Below are positions 1-12,893 of a stretch of 64,000 bases of DNA, piece by piece. The position numbers were made by a program, and so were the translations under genes. Position 1 is the stretch's first letter; the number at the start of each line of letters is the position of its first letter. Source of the stretch: Tetrahymena elliotti 4EA. Its lineage: Eukaryota; Ciliophora; Oligohymenophorea; Hymenostomatida; Tetrahymenidae. The stretch lies in assembly GCA_000231825.2 (NCBI GenBank), contig JH720336.1, forward strand, positions 376,235-440,234. The letters are read 5' to 3'. The notes beneath the pieces are model-generated. The model had not been told where the DNA came from, searched no databases, and saw nothing but the letters and a program-made list of their open reading frames with translations.

Positions 1-149
1 TAAATAAATAAATAAACAAATAAAAATGCCCAAAAATATTATATTGTATTTCAATTAATATAACAAGTATATATATTTTACTTTTTTTTCAAACTTCCTA
101 TTAATTTACCAAACATCAATTCACTCATTCAATCTATGTCTTTAAAATA
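1..149. other. 3' flank of the phospholipase D gene
   Basis: AT-rich sequence with TAAA-type simple repeats at the window edge. It lies downstream of the minus-strand phospholipase D stop. No coding sequence seen. Confidence 0.5.
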
Positions 150-3100
150 TCATGTAAAATTAATATCAGGACAGTAATACTCTTTCATATTCAGAGAAAA
201 CTTCATGTTTTCATCTTCTAAAAATTTCTTTGGCCACTACACTGCATTACCTTTAAAGTAATGAGCCTTTAATGGATATAAATTGAGCATAGCTTAAGAT
301 CTAAACTCTTCTAATTTGCTACTTTCTTTTAATTCATCATCTGGATAGCATCTAAAAATCTCTCTATAAAGTAATGTATTTTATAATGCTTGACTATCTA
401 TTTAACTAATTAGCTGAGGATTCAAAGGGTCAGAAACACTTTCAACTTAAAAATGCTCTTTATATAAATCGCACCTAAGAGTATGAGCAAATTTGCTGGC
501 CATATAAGGTTCACCATTCATTCTAGATGTGACTTATTCATTATCTTCTATAATTGCCTATTTTATTAATATTAAATTTACTCTATCAAAACAAATCCAA
601 ATGTTAATTAATGGTTTTTGTTTCATCATTAAATATGTTTTTTTATTTTCTTTATTAATATCCTTAGGAAAATTCTAGTCTAAAAAGTAAGGATATTTAT
701 TTAGTAACTCAAAATTTGTTAATCATCATGTATCAAGTGAAAGTTAATTTGAATAATTTTACTGCAATTTCAGAGTCTCTGTTTCCTTTTAAACTCCTGT
801 CATTTATATTAGCTGAGCCTATAATAGCAATTTAATCATCTATGATCATCATCTTTTTAAGTACATAAAAGATAGACATTATATATTTTCATTTAAAATT
901 AAAATACTTTGCTGTGAACATAAACCATCTCAGTAACTGGTTTATTGTTTATAACTGAGTGAGATCTCAGGCCAAAGAATTTAATATATTTTGAAGGGTC
1001 AGAAATGTTAGGGTCAGTGGCTAAATCCTCAAGGATAGAAGTTCCACCTCTGCAAATAGTTTAATATTCCCAATGCAATTAGATTTTCATAACATTTGAA
1101 TTAGGACTATCTATTTCTCCTTCAAAACCCTATTTGATTATCAAGTTTATTAAAAGTATATTATATAAATGAAATTTACTGGGAGCAAAGGTAGGATAAC
1201 AACAACAAGGAAATTTTCATTATTTTAGGCTGCCTTTTTGATTCTTTAAGCCAAGGCAACACTGATTTGGTTTCTTAAAGGTGCACCAGCATGAGAACTC
1301 ATAAAAAATTAGTTTTCAATGTAAATAAAATGCTTGGCCTCATTTATTAGTGTGAGGTATGCAATTTAAATTGATGCTTCTGTGTCTTTTTAGCTTAATC
1401 CTAGTGACCAATTAGAAGCTGATCTGAGAATCTAGCACTGTTAAGTATTTAAATCCTTTTCTATTTTTTTATATTTTTTAGCTTGTAATTTAAGTCTGTT
1501 CTTAGTATTTTATATTTAATTTTATATTTTAGAAAAATTTCCATCTAAAGTTTTATCAAACATAGATTTGTAAAAAGAAAATCTTGTTGCAGTTTCTATT
1601 TTGCTTACATTAACACTACTTAAAGCACTTTGTCTGCGATTTTTATCTCTTTCTACAAAACTACCATTATTAGATTTTTATGGATCATTTAAGTTTTCAT
1701 GCATAGGAGGAATTGATTTAAGAGAGTAATTAGATTAATCTTCAAATTCATCATATAAGTTATCATCTTTGATTTGCTTAAGTTATTGTAAAAGTTAAAT
1801 GATTTCATCTCTAGGTTTTTTGTCTTCCTTCAAAAGCATCAGCTCAAAGCTAGTTTTGATGTTATTTTCTTAAGATTAGTTTGTTTTCTTTTAAAAATCA
1901 TCAAGATTATCAATGAAATCAAAAGAAATATTATGATCATTAAGATAATTTTAAATTTCTGGTTTTATTTTTGTAATCTTCTCTTTTATGTACCCCTCAA
2001 ACTTATTTTTAATTCCTTTCAATTTCTAATTAAATTCCTTGATGTATGGTTTGAACATATTTTTCTGTCCTTCTCTTTCCTAAGGTATAAGACACCCTCT
2101 GTGCCCTCCTTTATTTCCAATATCAATTTATGAAAAATTCCAATATTATATAAAATGCTTAGCCAAATCCTTCACAGGGAGTCCAATAATCCTCAGAGCT
2201 ACATCATGCCAAGGCAGTCTGTTAATAAAAATATATTTTCAAAATTTCATATCTTTTAAATGTCATGATAAATATTATTTTATCAAATCATTTCCAAATC
2301 TAAACAAAAAATTTCTTCATTGGGATAAAATTATTCTTTTTCCTTTTCATAAACAAATTCAATATTGTAAACTTTAAAAAAGCTTTCAAATAGCATAAAG
2401 AACTAACAATAAATTACCTATGCTAAGTCTTTCTATCAAGATCTGATTATTCAAATTCCTAAACATTTTAAAAATCTTTGATTCGACTATTACAATAGTC
2501 AATACCTGGAAAGAGTTATTATTCATCTACCATTGGATGCTACTATGTATCCCACCTACCATAGCATAGATCAAGCCCTCCTAAGAATCCAACTTCTTAG
2601 TCAATAACTACAATTTTTTCATGGTGACTCCACATAAATGGGATGAGAAACTTAGGATGACGAAGTACATTGATATTTTTAGGATGTAAACTTTGCAGCT
2701 TAGATTGAGTATATTTTGATTCAATATTCAAAGCCATTTCAGGCTCTTAATAAACTATTATGAATATCTAAACACCTTCATTAGCTTATAAAAAAACAAA
2801 TTTTTACAATTTTATTTTTTATTTTAAAACTCTATTTATTACCTTTTCTTTGAAATAGCTAATCAATTCTTGACTCAGGAAATTTATGAGCTGGCCTTTT
2901 TAGATACATCTCTGGAGATAGCCACCAATCCGTAATAAATATTTCTTATTAAGCACTTTCTATAGCATCAAAAACATCTTAAAAATAATTTTATCCATCA
3001 ACATACCACTTGGCAAAGCATTTCTATCTTGGAGGAGCAAAAGAATTAAATCTATGAACACCACCATAAATAGAATTATCATAAGCTTCCTTAATCGCAT

Positions 3101-4562
3101 ATAAAATATCTAAATAATCAAACACATTCAAAGCTTAAATACTCAAGGTCCTACTATGAGCTACAAAATGAATTCCTATTAAATTATTTAAAATTCTTTC
3201 CAAAAACACATCTAAAATAAATGTATCTGATTTTTACCAAACTCTTAGCCTGTCTATGCTTTGCCATACTCAACTTAAAAATGATAGTCAAACAAAATAA
3301 CTTCACTTAAAATGGAGTGTGGATGAATAAGTCCTTTTGTGTACATAACACCTTCTTAACTGATTAAAAAATACCTCTTATCATAACATCCAAATAAATT
3401 CTTGCAATTTAATTTCTAGCAAAGGTTTTATTTATATCTTCCACCAGCTTTTTTGTAAACAAAAACCTCTTTATATTTTTATTTACCTTCTTCAAAAATA
3501 TCAGAGAACTCAAAAAATGATCTCAAATACAATTTAAATTCATCAATTAAATAAGACTAATTCCTTGTAATATCATTTAAGTTTTTATTTTCAATCAAAG
3601 GATCTATGCCTGTATTTTCAAAGTTAAACTAATTTGCTATCATTTTTAAACTTTCTTCTACATACTTTAACACTTTATTTGGATTATTTTCTCTTACATC
3701 TTTTTCAAGAAGCTCTTCCAAAGTCAAATATCCTCTATCAAAATCCTCAAATTCCATTTCATGCATAAATTTTATATATTCTTTTTCAAATTCTACGATT
3801 TATTCAAATGTTCTCCTGATTCTAAATAGTTAAAAATTAATCATTACTTTTAATGATTAAATACTTTTCATCAAATAAATCTTTGTTGTTTTCTTAAAGC
3901 TTTCTTTAAAAATAAATTAAAAAGTAAAAATCTTACTTCCACTTGATGTTTACATACTTTACTTACAATAGATATAAATAGTGGATATCCTTTAAGTTGT
4001 ACTTTTTTTACAACTTTTCAGTATTAATATTGTTCAAATCTATGTAGTCAAAGTAATTCTAAAAACTCACGTAATCTAATCCCTTTATAAAAAGCTTTTT
4101 ATGATTATGGTCATTTTTATTTTCAATTAAATCTAGATCATCTAAAATATTGTTGTAATTAAATAATCCCTATTTCGAATGCAAATCATCTTATTCTTCT
4201 TCTTATTTGATCTCTTCATCCCTCTCATTCTTAGATACAACAAACCTAAATTGCTCTATTTTCATTTCTCCTCTATTATCATCAAAACTTGTCTATAAAT
4301 CTTAAATCTAATTCAACTTAAATCCACTATAAGCTGCTTAATTTTAATCAAATTGTTAATCATGATCGTTTTAATCATGTGACCGATATGGAGATTACAA
4401 AAGAGCATACATCTAATTCCTTGAATCTTTAATATTTTTTGTAGATAATAAATGATTCTAGCTCTAAATATCTTGTTTATTATCAAACTTTTCTTCCTCT
4501 TACTCATTTTCTATAACTAAATTTTGTTTATTCTAAGAGGTTGACTCATTTTTTTATTTCAT
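150..4562 (-). CDS. Phospholipase D (PX-PH type, two HKD motifs)
   Basis: Hydrolyses phosphatidylcholine to phosphatidic acid and choline in the eukaryotic PLD1/PLD2/PLD-zeta family, at membranes reached through PX and PH domains. The model has eight exons (4562-3937, 3899-3238, 3211-2843, 2784-2418, 2218-1180, 1129-908, 852-763, 557-150), totalling 3783 nt and 1260 aa with consistent phases. The sequence shows a PX-like stretch near residue 200, a PH-like stretch near 430, and the FITDWWLSPE block. HKD1 has HHEKIVVID (plus about 2590-2620) followed by GGLDLCYGRWD. The middle segment has WSLG and IENQFF. HKD2 has HSKMMIIDD split by an intron, then GSANINDRS. Both His/Lys/Asp sets are intact. 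Start is the first ATG of the open frame; stop TGA is at 150-152. Odd points are introns of 26 nt (3212-3237) and 37 nt (3900-3936). Family is certain; the exact N-terminus is less so. Confidence 0.95.
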
Positions 4563-5084
4563 TCCTAAACCCTTTGTACTTTAATTTATATTTAATTTTA
4601 ATCAAACAAGATATCAGAATTTATTAAATATAAATCCTTTCTTTAATAGTAGAAGTCGCTTTCTATAACCAAAATCTACTAAAAATAAAAATAATTTATT
4701 TTTTTATTCTTTGTTTCTTTTTACATATTAAATAGATTTATTTCTTTTTCGAGTTGGGTTAAATAAATTACTTTGACTTTAAATAAAAAAACAATTCAAA
4801 AACACAATCCTTTTAATTTTAATATAAATAAATAAATTCAAAAGTTTTATTTAATTTACTGAAAGAAATCCATTAGAAAAAGAAAGAAATTATTGTAAAT
4901 CCTCATTAAAATAATTAATATAATTTTTGAAAGTATTTTACAAAAAATTAAAATATTAATCTAAAAGATAGTTTATATTTATATTGAAATCAAAATTAAT
5001 AAAGGAGGATTTAGATTGTGTATTTAAAATAAAGGAATTGCTGATTTTAAAAATATTCAAAATTAAATATAAAATAGATTATTT
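4563..5084. other. Intergenic, phospholipase D upstream region
   Basis: Very AT-rich, with long T and A runs, upstream of the phospholipase D start and downstream of the small gene at 5085. No convincing coding segment seen. It probably carries the PLD promoter and the small gene's 3' end. Confidence 0.5.
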
Positions 5085-5519
5085 TCACATGTTCTTTTCC
5101 TTTAATTACATTAAATATGCTAAAAGAATATCTTCCATTTCTTTTCTAGAATCTAAGTTTAATCTTGGTCTTTTTGAATTCAATCTCGGCTCTTCTATTT
5201 TCTCCTCAATAACTTTAGGTTGAGGTGAAAATAAAGAGTTTCTAATACTTGTTTTTTGCTTAACTGCTTAAAGAGGGGATAGTGTTTATTTAGATTGACT
5301 TTAAGACTATTCATAATTTTCAAAAGCATTGTTGAAACTAAAAGCATCTTTTGAGTTTTTGTTAGATGATGGCGAATTAGAAATGCTTTTTTTGCTTGGA
5401 GTTTGTGGAGTTTATGAATTTTTTCTTTTATTTTGATCAAACTATGAAGAATTCAACATACTTTTTTGGCTCACAAATGAGTTAGTATTCTATCTAGTAA
5501 AAGGGCTTTTTGGCTCCAT
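5085..5519 (-). CDS. Small Ser/Asn/Gln-rich protein with SP/TP motifs
   Basis: Not recognised. A single open frame of 435 nt encodes 144 aa from ATG at 5519 to TGA at 5085-5087. It is rich in Ser, Asn, Gln and Lys. It carries many Ser/Thr-Pro pairs (KSPF, TPQTPSKK, NSPSS, LSPL, FSPQ), as in proline-directed kinase substrates. A charged C-terminal third contains EEKIEEPR and a KEMEDILLAYL helix-like stretch. The frame uses TAA/TAG as Gln. It lies 520 bp upstream of phospholipase D on the same strand. A GT directly before the stop (gtgaaaata) could be a splice donor, so it might be a 5' part of a longer gene, but no acceptor joining it to PLD was found. A nuclear or cytoskeletal low-complexity protein is possible but unproven. 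Confidence 0.5.
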
Positions 5520-5913
5520 TATAGATTTTTCTTAATCTATAAGTTTTCTTGGACCTTGATTTCCAGAAAATAACTGATTAAAAATGATTAAAATAAAATT
5601 TAAATATTTTTAAAAAAAATTTGTTTTTGTTTACGGAAACAGCTAAGCTTATTTTACGAATGTTACTCCAATTTTTAGAAATTGTTTAAGGAGTTTGTTA
5701 AGCTTAATTCATTTTGGATTCCTCAAGCATTTTAACTTTTTATTTATACTACTCTAACTTGTTTTGATAATCTTCTAAGAGTTCATTGTGTTTTTTATAT
5801 TATTAGCGAAATATTTGTTTACGTATAGCAACATATTATTTACACATTTTTTTCTTTGAATCCCTATTAAGATAAAAATTTAATTAATTAAGGCATATAA
5901 ATTAAATTAAATT
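5520..5913. other. Intergenic region
   Basis: AT-rich sequence between two minus-strand genes. The minus strand stays open in several short frames, but none shows a clear start or coding composition. It probably holds the 3' end of the 719-aa gene and the promoter of the small gene. Confidence 0.4.
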
Positions 5914-8613
5914 TCACTCTGTAAGTTGCTGCAAAAAGTAAATAAAAGAAACTAAAAGAGTAGGATTTAGTTGGCTAAATGTAGAAGAAGTTAATTCTTC
6001 ATTTTTTATGGATGAGTTTTTCCTATTTAATCTTAATTCTGAGAATAATCTTTGCAATAAGCTAATTGCTTTTTCATTTTCATATTTATACTATGCTTTG
6101 ATAAATGTTTACAGTCTTTTGCCTATTTAATATAAAAATATTGTCATTTAAAATTATTTGAAAAAATATTCAAATTTCTACATTTATCATATTATATTTA
6201 AGATTTAGTGAATATTTTATTTATTATCTTAAAGGATTCTATATTTAGTAGAGTTACTTTCACTATCTCAGTAGCTTTTTAAACTGAAATATCCTTCACA
6301 CTGTTAGCAAACATAGTCAAAGAACTGTTTAAATTAATGATAGATAAAATTATTTTTAAATTTTAAAATACAAAAGAGGCTATTTTTTTATGTATAATTG
6401 TTCTTAAAATTTTTTAAAATTAAATTTATTTTTTCATCTTTCTTATTATTAAAAAAATATCTGTTTAAGATCACCTCCATAATAATTAGTTAAGATAATC
6501 TATCTTAAATAAAAAAAATTTTACTTTTAAATTGACATAAAGAGTCTGTCTTTAAGAGTAGTGTTTGATATTTATATCCTTTTTTTTTGCTGCTCAATAA
6601 ATTTAATAGCAAAGAGTCTTTCTTTTCTGTAAAATTTTTGAACTAGTTTGTATTTCTAAATAAATTGAAGTTAGTTAATAACATAAAGATAGGTAAAATT
6701 TGAAATTTACTTTTAATGTATACATGATATTTGTAATTAGTTTATTTAAAGTTATTAGTTAAATCCATCTTTTCCTAAATTATATAAGCTGTTGTTATCT
6801 CATTTGGAGTTTCCGAGCTTCTTGCATTTATTTTTTTACATATTCTTTGATTTAAATTTTGAGCTAGATTTCATTTTGTTTTTCTTCTTCTTTCAAAATA
6901 TGTTGCTCCTAAACTTTTTAAATCTGCTTATCTTGTACTTTATTAACCTTCATTAAATTTTTTCACAAAAAATTCATTTTATAAATAAATGTTACTTTGT
7001 TTAAAAATTTTTCATATTCAATACTCTAGAATTCTCTTGCACGCGTTTTATTTAACTCAACAAGGTCTACATTATTTGATTTTTTAAGAATTTGCTCTTT
7101 CCTCTTTTTTATTATAAGTACTTTTTTATATAAATGTTATTAAAATAAAAAATGTATCTCAAATTTGCTTACATGCTTCTTTATTTACTTTTTGCAATTA
7201 AGCTAAGCTTAAATACTTATCCTTTTTAGCTTAAAGCATTTAACTAACTTATTTAGCAGGGATATTTTTTTAGGGTTTGAACAACTCTTCATTAAAAAAT
7301 TTAAAGCCAATATCATCTATATTTATTTTTATTTAATTTATAAATTATTTTATGAAAAAATATTTAATTTTCTTGATTGAATTTTCAATTTTTAAATGAA
7401 AAAAAATACCTTGGAATTCTGTTGAAATGGTAAAGCTGGAAAATTATTAGCCTATGAATGCAAAATAAATCCATTGGGTTTTAGTTTATGAGAAAGCCAT
7501 TTTGTGATGATTCTATTGCTTTTGATCTAAACTGATTAAGTTTTAATGTGCTTATTAGTTAACTTAATTATTTTCATAAGGGTTCATGATATATCTTTAC
7601 AAAGATTAAAATTCTAGTTTTTTACTGCAAGATATATCAAATTGTAATATATATTCATGCTCATTATTATTAGCTTTAGGATATTTATTTTTTGCTGAGA
7701 TTGCTAATAAAAAAGGAGCTGTAAGATCAGTACAATGAATTCTTAGAGGAAGAAGTTTATTTTTACAATCTAATTTATAATATTCTACAGAATCTTTAAA
7801 TAGCATCATTTTTAAAGGAGTTTTATTCTAAATAACTAATAGAACAATAATCAAAAGTTCAAAATTGAGAATAAAATTAATCTATTTACTTGAATGGCTA
7901 ACTAACCCAGTTGTTTAGGCTGATTTTTAAAGAATTTGTGCATATTCCATGTCTCTTTGCATTGATTGAGCTCTTTGCAATTCAATTTTGTTCTATTTTA
8001 GAAAAATTTTATGTGAATAATTTAATGCTTGCTTAATGAGATGAAAGTAGAAGTTGCAATTTATTGTGATATTTACTAAAACAAATTAGTTTTAATTCCC
8101 TACTGACTGATTGACTAATTTCAATTATTCTTAAGCTATTTGAGATAATTGCTCAGTTATTGTTGAAGTCCCAAAGGATTGTGCTAATTTAGGATTTACT
8201 ACTGATTTGCTCTATTTATGATAAAATTATTTAGAGCTCTATGACTAATCTGTCATTCCAAGAACAAAATAATCTTAAAAATCGAATTCAGATTCGTTTG
8301 ATGGAGAATTCAATCTTGTTGTCCTAGGCGAATATACTTATGAGCTATTGGAAACAAAAGAATGATTATATTAAGTAACACTTTTACAATTCTCTACTAC
8401 CTCATCCCTCTACCTATCTCCTATAAACTTTCCAGATCTTGCTAATCTAAAATTTTCATGAGAAGAAAGGTTCGTTAGCCTCTATTTATTATTGAGAAAG
8501 CCCACACCATTAAGATGAGAGGTGTTTTTAGAAGCGATAATATTTAACTTTCGATAGTCTTTATATTGATCCTTAGAGTCAGATTCTGTATTTAATTTCC
8601 TAAAAATCTACAT
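5914..8613 (-). CDS. Uncharacterised coiled-coil protein, seven exons
   Basis: Function not recognised. Seven exons (8613-7410, 7316-7189, 7103-6996, 6947-6711, 6655-6525, 6324-6182, 6122-5914) give exactly 720 codons, or 719 aa, with every intron GT..AG and in phase. The N-terminal 200 residues are Ser/Asn/Gln-rich and probably disordered, with SPRTTR and NSPSNESE. The first 400 residues are one exon. Exons 3-5 encode a long Lys/Glu/Gln-rich coiled coil (KEEEKQNEIQLKIQIKEYV and beyond). The C-terminus is helical (ENEKAISLLQRLFSELRLN) and ends with a hydrophobic SFIYFLQQLTE. No enzymatic motif is visible. A structural or ciliary/cytoskeletal role is possible only by analogy with other ciliate coiled-coil proteins. 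The start ATG at 8613 follows an open stretch, so a more upstream start cannot be ruled out. Confidence 0.75.
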
Positions 8614-10713
8614 TTCTTTATCTGCTCGAATGGAATTTAGTGAGTGGTTAGTTTATTATTAATAATGTTTCTTCTACTTTTTAATAAATAAACAAACAAG
8701 TAAAATCAGTAAGTAACATCAAAATATCTACATTCACTATCAAATTATAATTAAATAAACTAAATTTTATTTTTTAGTTTCCTCACCAACAATTTAACTA
8801 AACATTTCATATTATTTTCTATTTATTTTTCCAATAAAATATTTATCAACATATTATTTTCCCAAAAATATTTATCAACATATTATTTTCCCAAAAATAT
8901 TTATCAACATATTATTTTCCCAAAAATATTTTTACTTTCTTAAATAAGCAATCCATTTATATTATTATTATGATTTATACATTTTCAAAGATTACTTTCA
9001 TTTAAATATGATAATATTCAAAGAATTTAAATTGAATTTTCATTTTATATTTTACTTAAAAAGCTTTTTTGGATAAATTAAAATTTTTGTTTGCTCAACT
9101 TGAAAAAATTTTTCAAAAAATGAATGTGAATAAAATAGAAAAAATTAAAAAAATAAAGAATTTAATGATTATTTTTTTATTGTAAGCCATTCCCTAAACC
9201 AAACACATTATTTGTAAAAAATATGCTTCTTTTTGTAATTAATGAGTGATATAGGTTTTTTATGATTAAAAATTTTTAGGGCATCTAACAAATACCATAC
9301 AATTAAGTTAAAGTAATTTTTCTTTTTATTATATTATGATATATAAAATAATATAAATTAGAAATGTTTCATTGATTGAAGGGTTAAGGGTAATTTTTAT
9401 TTTTAGTGCTAACTAGGAATGATTTATAACTTAGCAAACAAAGGATAATATTTAATCATCTAATATTCTTTATTCTTTGTCCTCTTTATGAATTTTACTC
9501 TTGAATCTTTGAAAAAAGAACATAGAAAATAATTTTTTCAATTGAAAAAAAAGCTATTAAGCGATAACTTAATTCTAACAAAATTTGTTTAATTATTTTT
9601 TCTTTCTGACAAATTTTTTATTTAATTTTAATAAGTGTAAATAAAATTTATTAAATTGAATAAATGTAATCATAGATGACTAAGTGTACTTGATTATACT
9701 AATCAAAATGTAATTAGATTAAGATATAATTATGTATGCTTTACATCAAAATAAATTTGTTTCAAAGTTTCTTAATTTTAAAACAACTAAAATCTTAAAA
9801 ATTGAAAACCAAAATATTTTGTTGAAAAGCGAAATCTGAAACAAAACTCACCTTTTATTTTATCATAAAAATAGTAACTTTTTATATTTTCCATGGTTGG
9901 TTTTTCAGAGCAATCTGGTATCTTAGTATCATATATCCTATTGCTCTAGACAATTTAGTACCTAATGTTATTTTGGTTTTTTTGAGTAAATTTTTTGATT
10001 TAAACAGTATCTCTAATAACATAACAAATTAAGTAAATTCAAATACTTTTTAAAGAATACTTACTAATAATCTCCATGAAAAACAAAAAAATAGTTCGAT
10101 AATAAAATAGATACAAACAAGTATTGATACATTTTAAATCTGAAATTTTAATTGTTTTATCCAAAATTATTTTGATTTCTACAAAAATTTTTTTGCTTTT
10201 GTTACAAAATTAAGATTTTTATTCTTAATTAAATTAAAAGTTTTTTTCTTTTCAAGTTTATATACAATTTAAATTATAATGTTCTTAATTACTTTAACCT
10301 TTTTTTTATTTGAATTAGACATTAAATATTTATATCAGGTTACTTAAAACTAGCTTAAAACTCTTCCCACATTATATACATTGTTAAATTTGTTTTCATT
10401 TTAGTTTTGAATTCAAACTTGAGCACTATGCAAATAAAACTTGGAAAAGTACATGCCAATAGTTTATGATATTTTAATGTGTTATTAGGGCTGCTTTACT
10501 ATTTAATTGAAAAAAATTTGAATATTTAGACAGTAAAATGTGATTAAGAATTATTTCAATGAGATAATAGCTTCCATTCGATTATATTTTTTCTATAGAC
10601 AGATATATATAAAAAGATAACACATAATTGAATGAAAAATACAGATTATTATTATTATAATTTAATTTAATAGCTTTTGAGAAATTGTGGATGGAAAAAA
10701 TAGAGTTTGTTTT
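8614..10713. other. Long AT-rich intergenic region
   Basis: About 2.1 kb with no gene supported. It holds a 29-bp tandem repeat near its left end (8836-8930). The rest is A/T runs with scattered short open stretches that lack coding character. It separates the 719-aa gene from family F copy 1. Confidence 0.5.
8836..8930. repeat. 29-bp tandem repeat, about 3.3 copies
   Basis: Copies start at 8836, 8864, 8893 and 8922 (partial). The core reads aaatatttatcaacatatt followed by attttccc. Copies two and three are identical, so the expansion is recent. The repeat is intergenic, just upstream of the 719-aa gene. Confidence 0.95.
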
Positions 10714-11592
10714 TCAATTGCTTTTCTTTTTGTTTTTTTATATTGGATTTATTATAAGATTTTCTAAGTGAGAGGGGTTTTTGGTACATTCAGCTAAATA
10801 ATTAGCCCAATAGTGAAGTCCATCTTTATTAGTAACTCTGCTTTTGCTTATCCAACTATCTATGTGTCCTTTTTCGAAGTATTCAGTAAATAATATTTTA
10901 TAAAATTTATGAGTAAGAACGTATTTTATTAATGAATTATTGAATGAATGTATTTTAACAAATCTATTAAACTTCTTTTTGATATCTTTTAGATCTACAT
11001 TTTGTAACTCGCAAACAGGAAATTATTTTAAATCTTTGACATATTTGTGAAAAGAGTTGAAAATGTCTTTTAAAATGTTTTAGTTTTTGAATTTTTTAGG
11101 TTCATTCTCTTATTAGACTTGCTATTATTCTATTTCATTTAATGAAGAGATATATTAAGTAGATTATTGTTCTAAATTGGATAAAGAGCAGGCATCATAT
11201 TTTTATTCATAAAATTTGTAATCAAGACACTAAGCATAACTTGTAGTATTAAATAAGTACATGGAATTATCATTTTAGTAGTGTTCATCACTAAATACAC
11301 TTTTTACTATATTTAAATTTGGTTGTATTTTGATAGGACAAAGTAATTAATTTGACTCGTTTTATTAAAATTCATGTTTTAAAATAGATGAATTTTCATT
11401 GGCTATTAAGAAATTAGTCTCCTCTAATATTTAATTATTAGATAATTTATATTGCTAATCTTGTTAAGAGTTATTTGTCTTTGTATTTGTATTTAAAAAA
11501 TATTCAGGCTCATAGATAACTGAATTCTCAAAAAAAGCGTCTGAGTCTATATTCATCTTAGGCTAAGAATTTAAGGAATCTATAAAGTACAT
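10714..11592 (-). CDS. Family F paralog, copy 1 (292 aa)
   Basis: Unrecognised family, present four times within 11 kb. A single exon of 879 nt runs from ATG 11592 to TGA 10714-10716. The N-terminal ~165 residues are Asn/Gln/Ser-rich and poorly conserved apart from a short YEPEYFLN box near residue 30. The conserved C-terminal ~120 residues start at NILKDIFNSFHKYVK. They contain FNNSLIKYVLTHKFYKILF, then a Trp-containing block (HIDSWISKSRVTNKDGLHYW) and a terminal NPSHLENL. The domain looks alpha-helical and basic; no catalytic signature, signal peptide or membrane segment is seen. In-frame TAA/TAG codons are frequent, giving poly-Gln runs. A DNA- or protein-binding role would be a guess. All copies lie on minus, as expected of tandem duplication. 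Confidence 0.85.
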
Positions 11593-12051
11593 TTTAGCTT
11601 TAATTTAAAGAAATTGTTTAAGATTTATTATTTATCTTGTTTTGATTTTATGTTTTTTAGTAATTTTTTTTCTTTAATTTTTTATAAACTTTTTGTTACA
11701 TTTTAAAGTAAGAAAAATAAGTAATTTATTTTCTTGATAAGTCAAGAATATTTGTAATCTTTCTATATAATTTTTAATTAAGTAAGCTAAATTAAAAGCC
11801 ATGAGAAAACCCATCCAAAATAAAGCTGGAATTTATTAGGTTGTGGGAACTTAATAATTTGTCTGAAATAATTAAAAAAGTTAATTTAAATTCAAAAAGT
11901 AATCATTCAATTTTTAAAGTTATTATCTTTACCCATCTAAAACTAAAATATCAAATTATGGGATATGTAATTGAGTGTGCTGAGTCGCAAGATATAAATT
12001 ATCTAAAAAAAAGTTAATTTACAGAATATCTTAAATAAATTATATTTTCAG
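11593..12051. other. Intergenic region
   Basis: AT-rich region upstream of family F copy 1. A 22-codon plus-strand open stretch begins with ATG near 11804 but lacks support. Nothing else is seen. Confidence 0.4.
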
Positions 12052-12893
12052 TCAAAATAAATTTTTTTTGAGGATAAATAGGATCTCGATTAATACATAT
12101 TAAAGTTGTAGAATTTAATGATAATTCCGAATTAATTTTACATTCAGTAATGATATAACTTTAATTAATAAAATCATAAATATTTTAGGGTAAAATCCCT
12201 CAAATTTTTTCTTTCTTAAATCTAATTCTAAATTCCCATTTAATATTCTTATGGTATTCTTCCATTTAATTTTTTTACTTTTTTTATTTAATTTTACGAT
12301 ATCCTGAATTTATACTTTTATTCTTATTACAGTTTTTAAATTACGTTTTTTAAGTGTTTAGTGTGTATGAGTGCATGAATGTATATAAATTAATTTAATT
12401 ATCTCAATACAATGTTAAATTTCTAATTTTTCTTCTATAGCAATCTTTTGTTTTGTAATATTTTTAATATTTTAGTCAACTCCAGTCATTATTGAATTAT
12501 TTATCTGTTATCTCTATCTTTTAATAACCAAAAAGTTATTTATAAGTTCTAACATTTTAGAAATATTTTTTTTCTTACAGAGCTCTTTTATATTGTTTCT
12601 TATCCATTTTCTAACTCTCTTCTTAAATTCTATCTTTGAAAAATTCACTTAAAAAACAACTGCAACAATGTAATAAGTTGTAAATAGCCTAGAAACGCTA
12701 ATAAATTAGCCGTAATTATAAGTTTAAAGCTCTTTTGGATTATTCTCATCTATTTGAAAATATATATAATATCTTTTAAAATTCTGTATTTTCTCAAAAA
12801 TACAAATTTTACATTATAATAATTAAATATATTTTCCTATATATTTCTATCTATCATCTGAAAACCTAAACTTAATTCTTAATAATTGAGATA
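12052..12893 (-). CDS. Possible partial gene (one long open frame)
   Basis: The minus strand is free of TGA for 281 codons from a good splice-acceptor-like site (aaatttag, exon edge at 12893) to TGA at 12052-12054. The first ~165 codons look coding (FRFSDDRQKYIGKYIQLLQ, QIDENNPKELQTYNYGQFIS, FKKRVRKWIRNNIKELCKK), with mixed acidic and basic residues. The last third is Lys/Ile/Asn-rich and resembles translated intergenic DNA, so the true end may lie earlier. No ATG sits at the 5' end and no upstream exon was identified. An overlapping frame also stays open for over 90 codons. Product unknown. The evidence is open frame and composition only; it could be a gene fragment or chance. Confidence 0.3.

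Noticed and set aside
1933..2133. 66-codon plus ORF
   Set aside because: Antisense to exon 5 of phospholipase D, which is confirmed by family motifs on minus.
9885..9905. Possible chromosome breakage sequence (minus strand aaaaaccaaccatgg)
   Set aside because: Only the core AAACCAACC agrees with the 15-nt Tetrahymena Cbs (TAAACCAACCTCTTT); the 3' half does not match.
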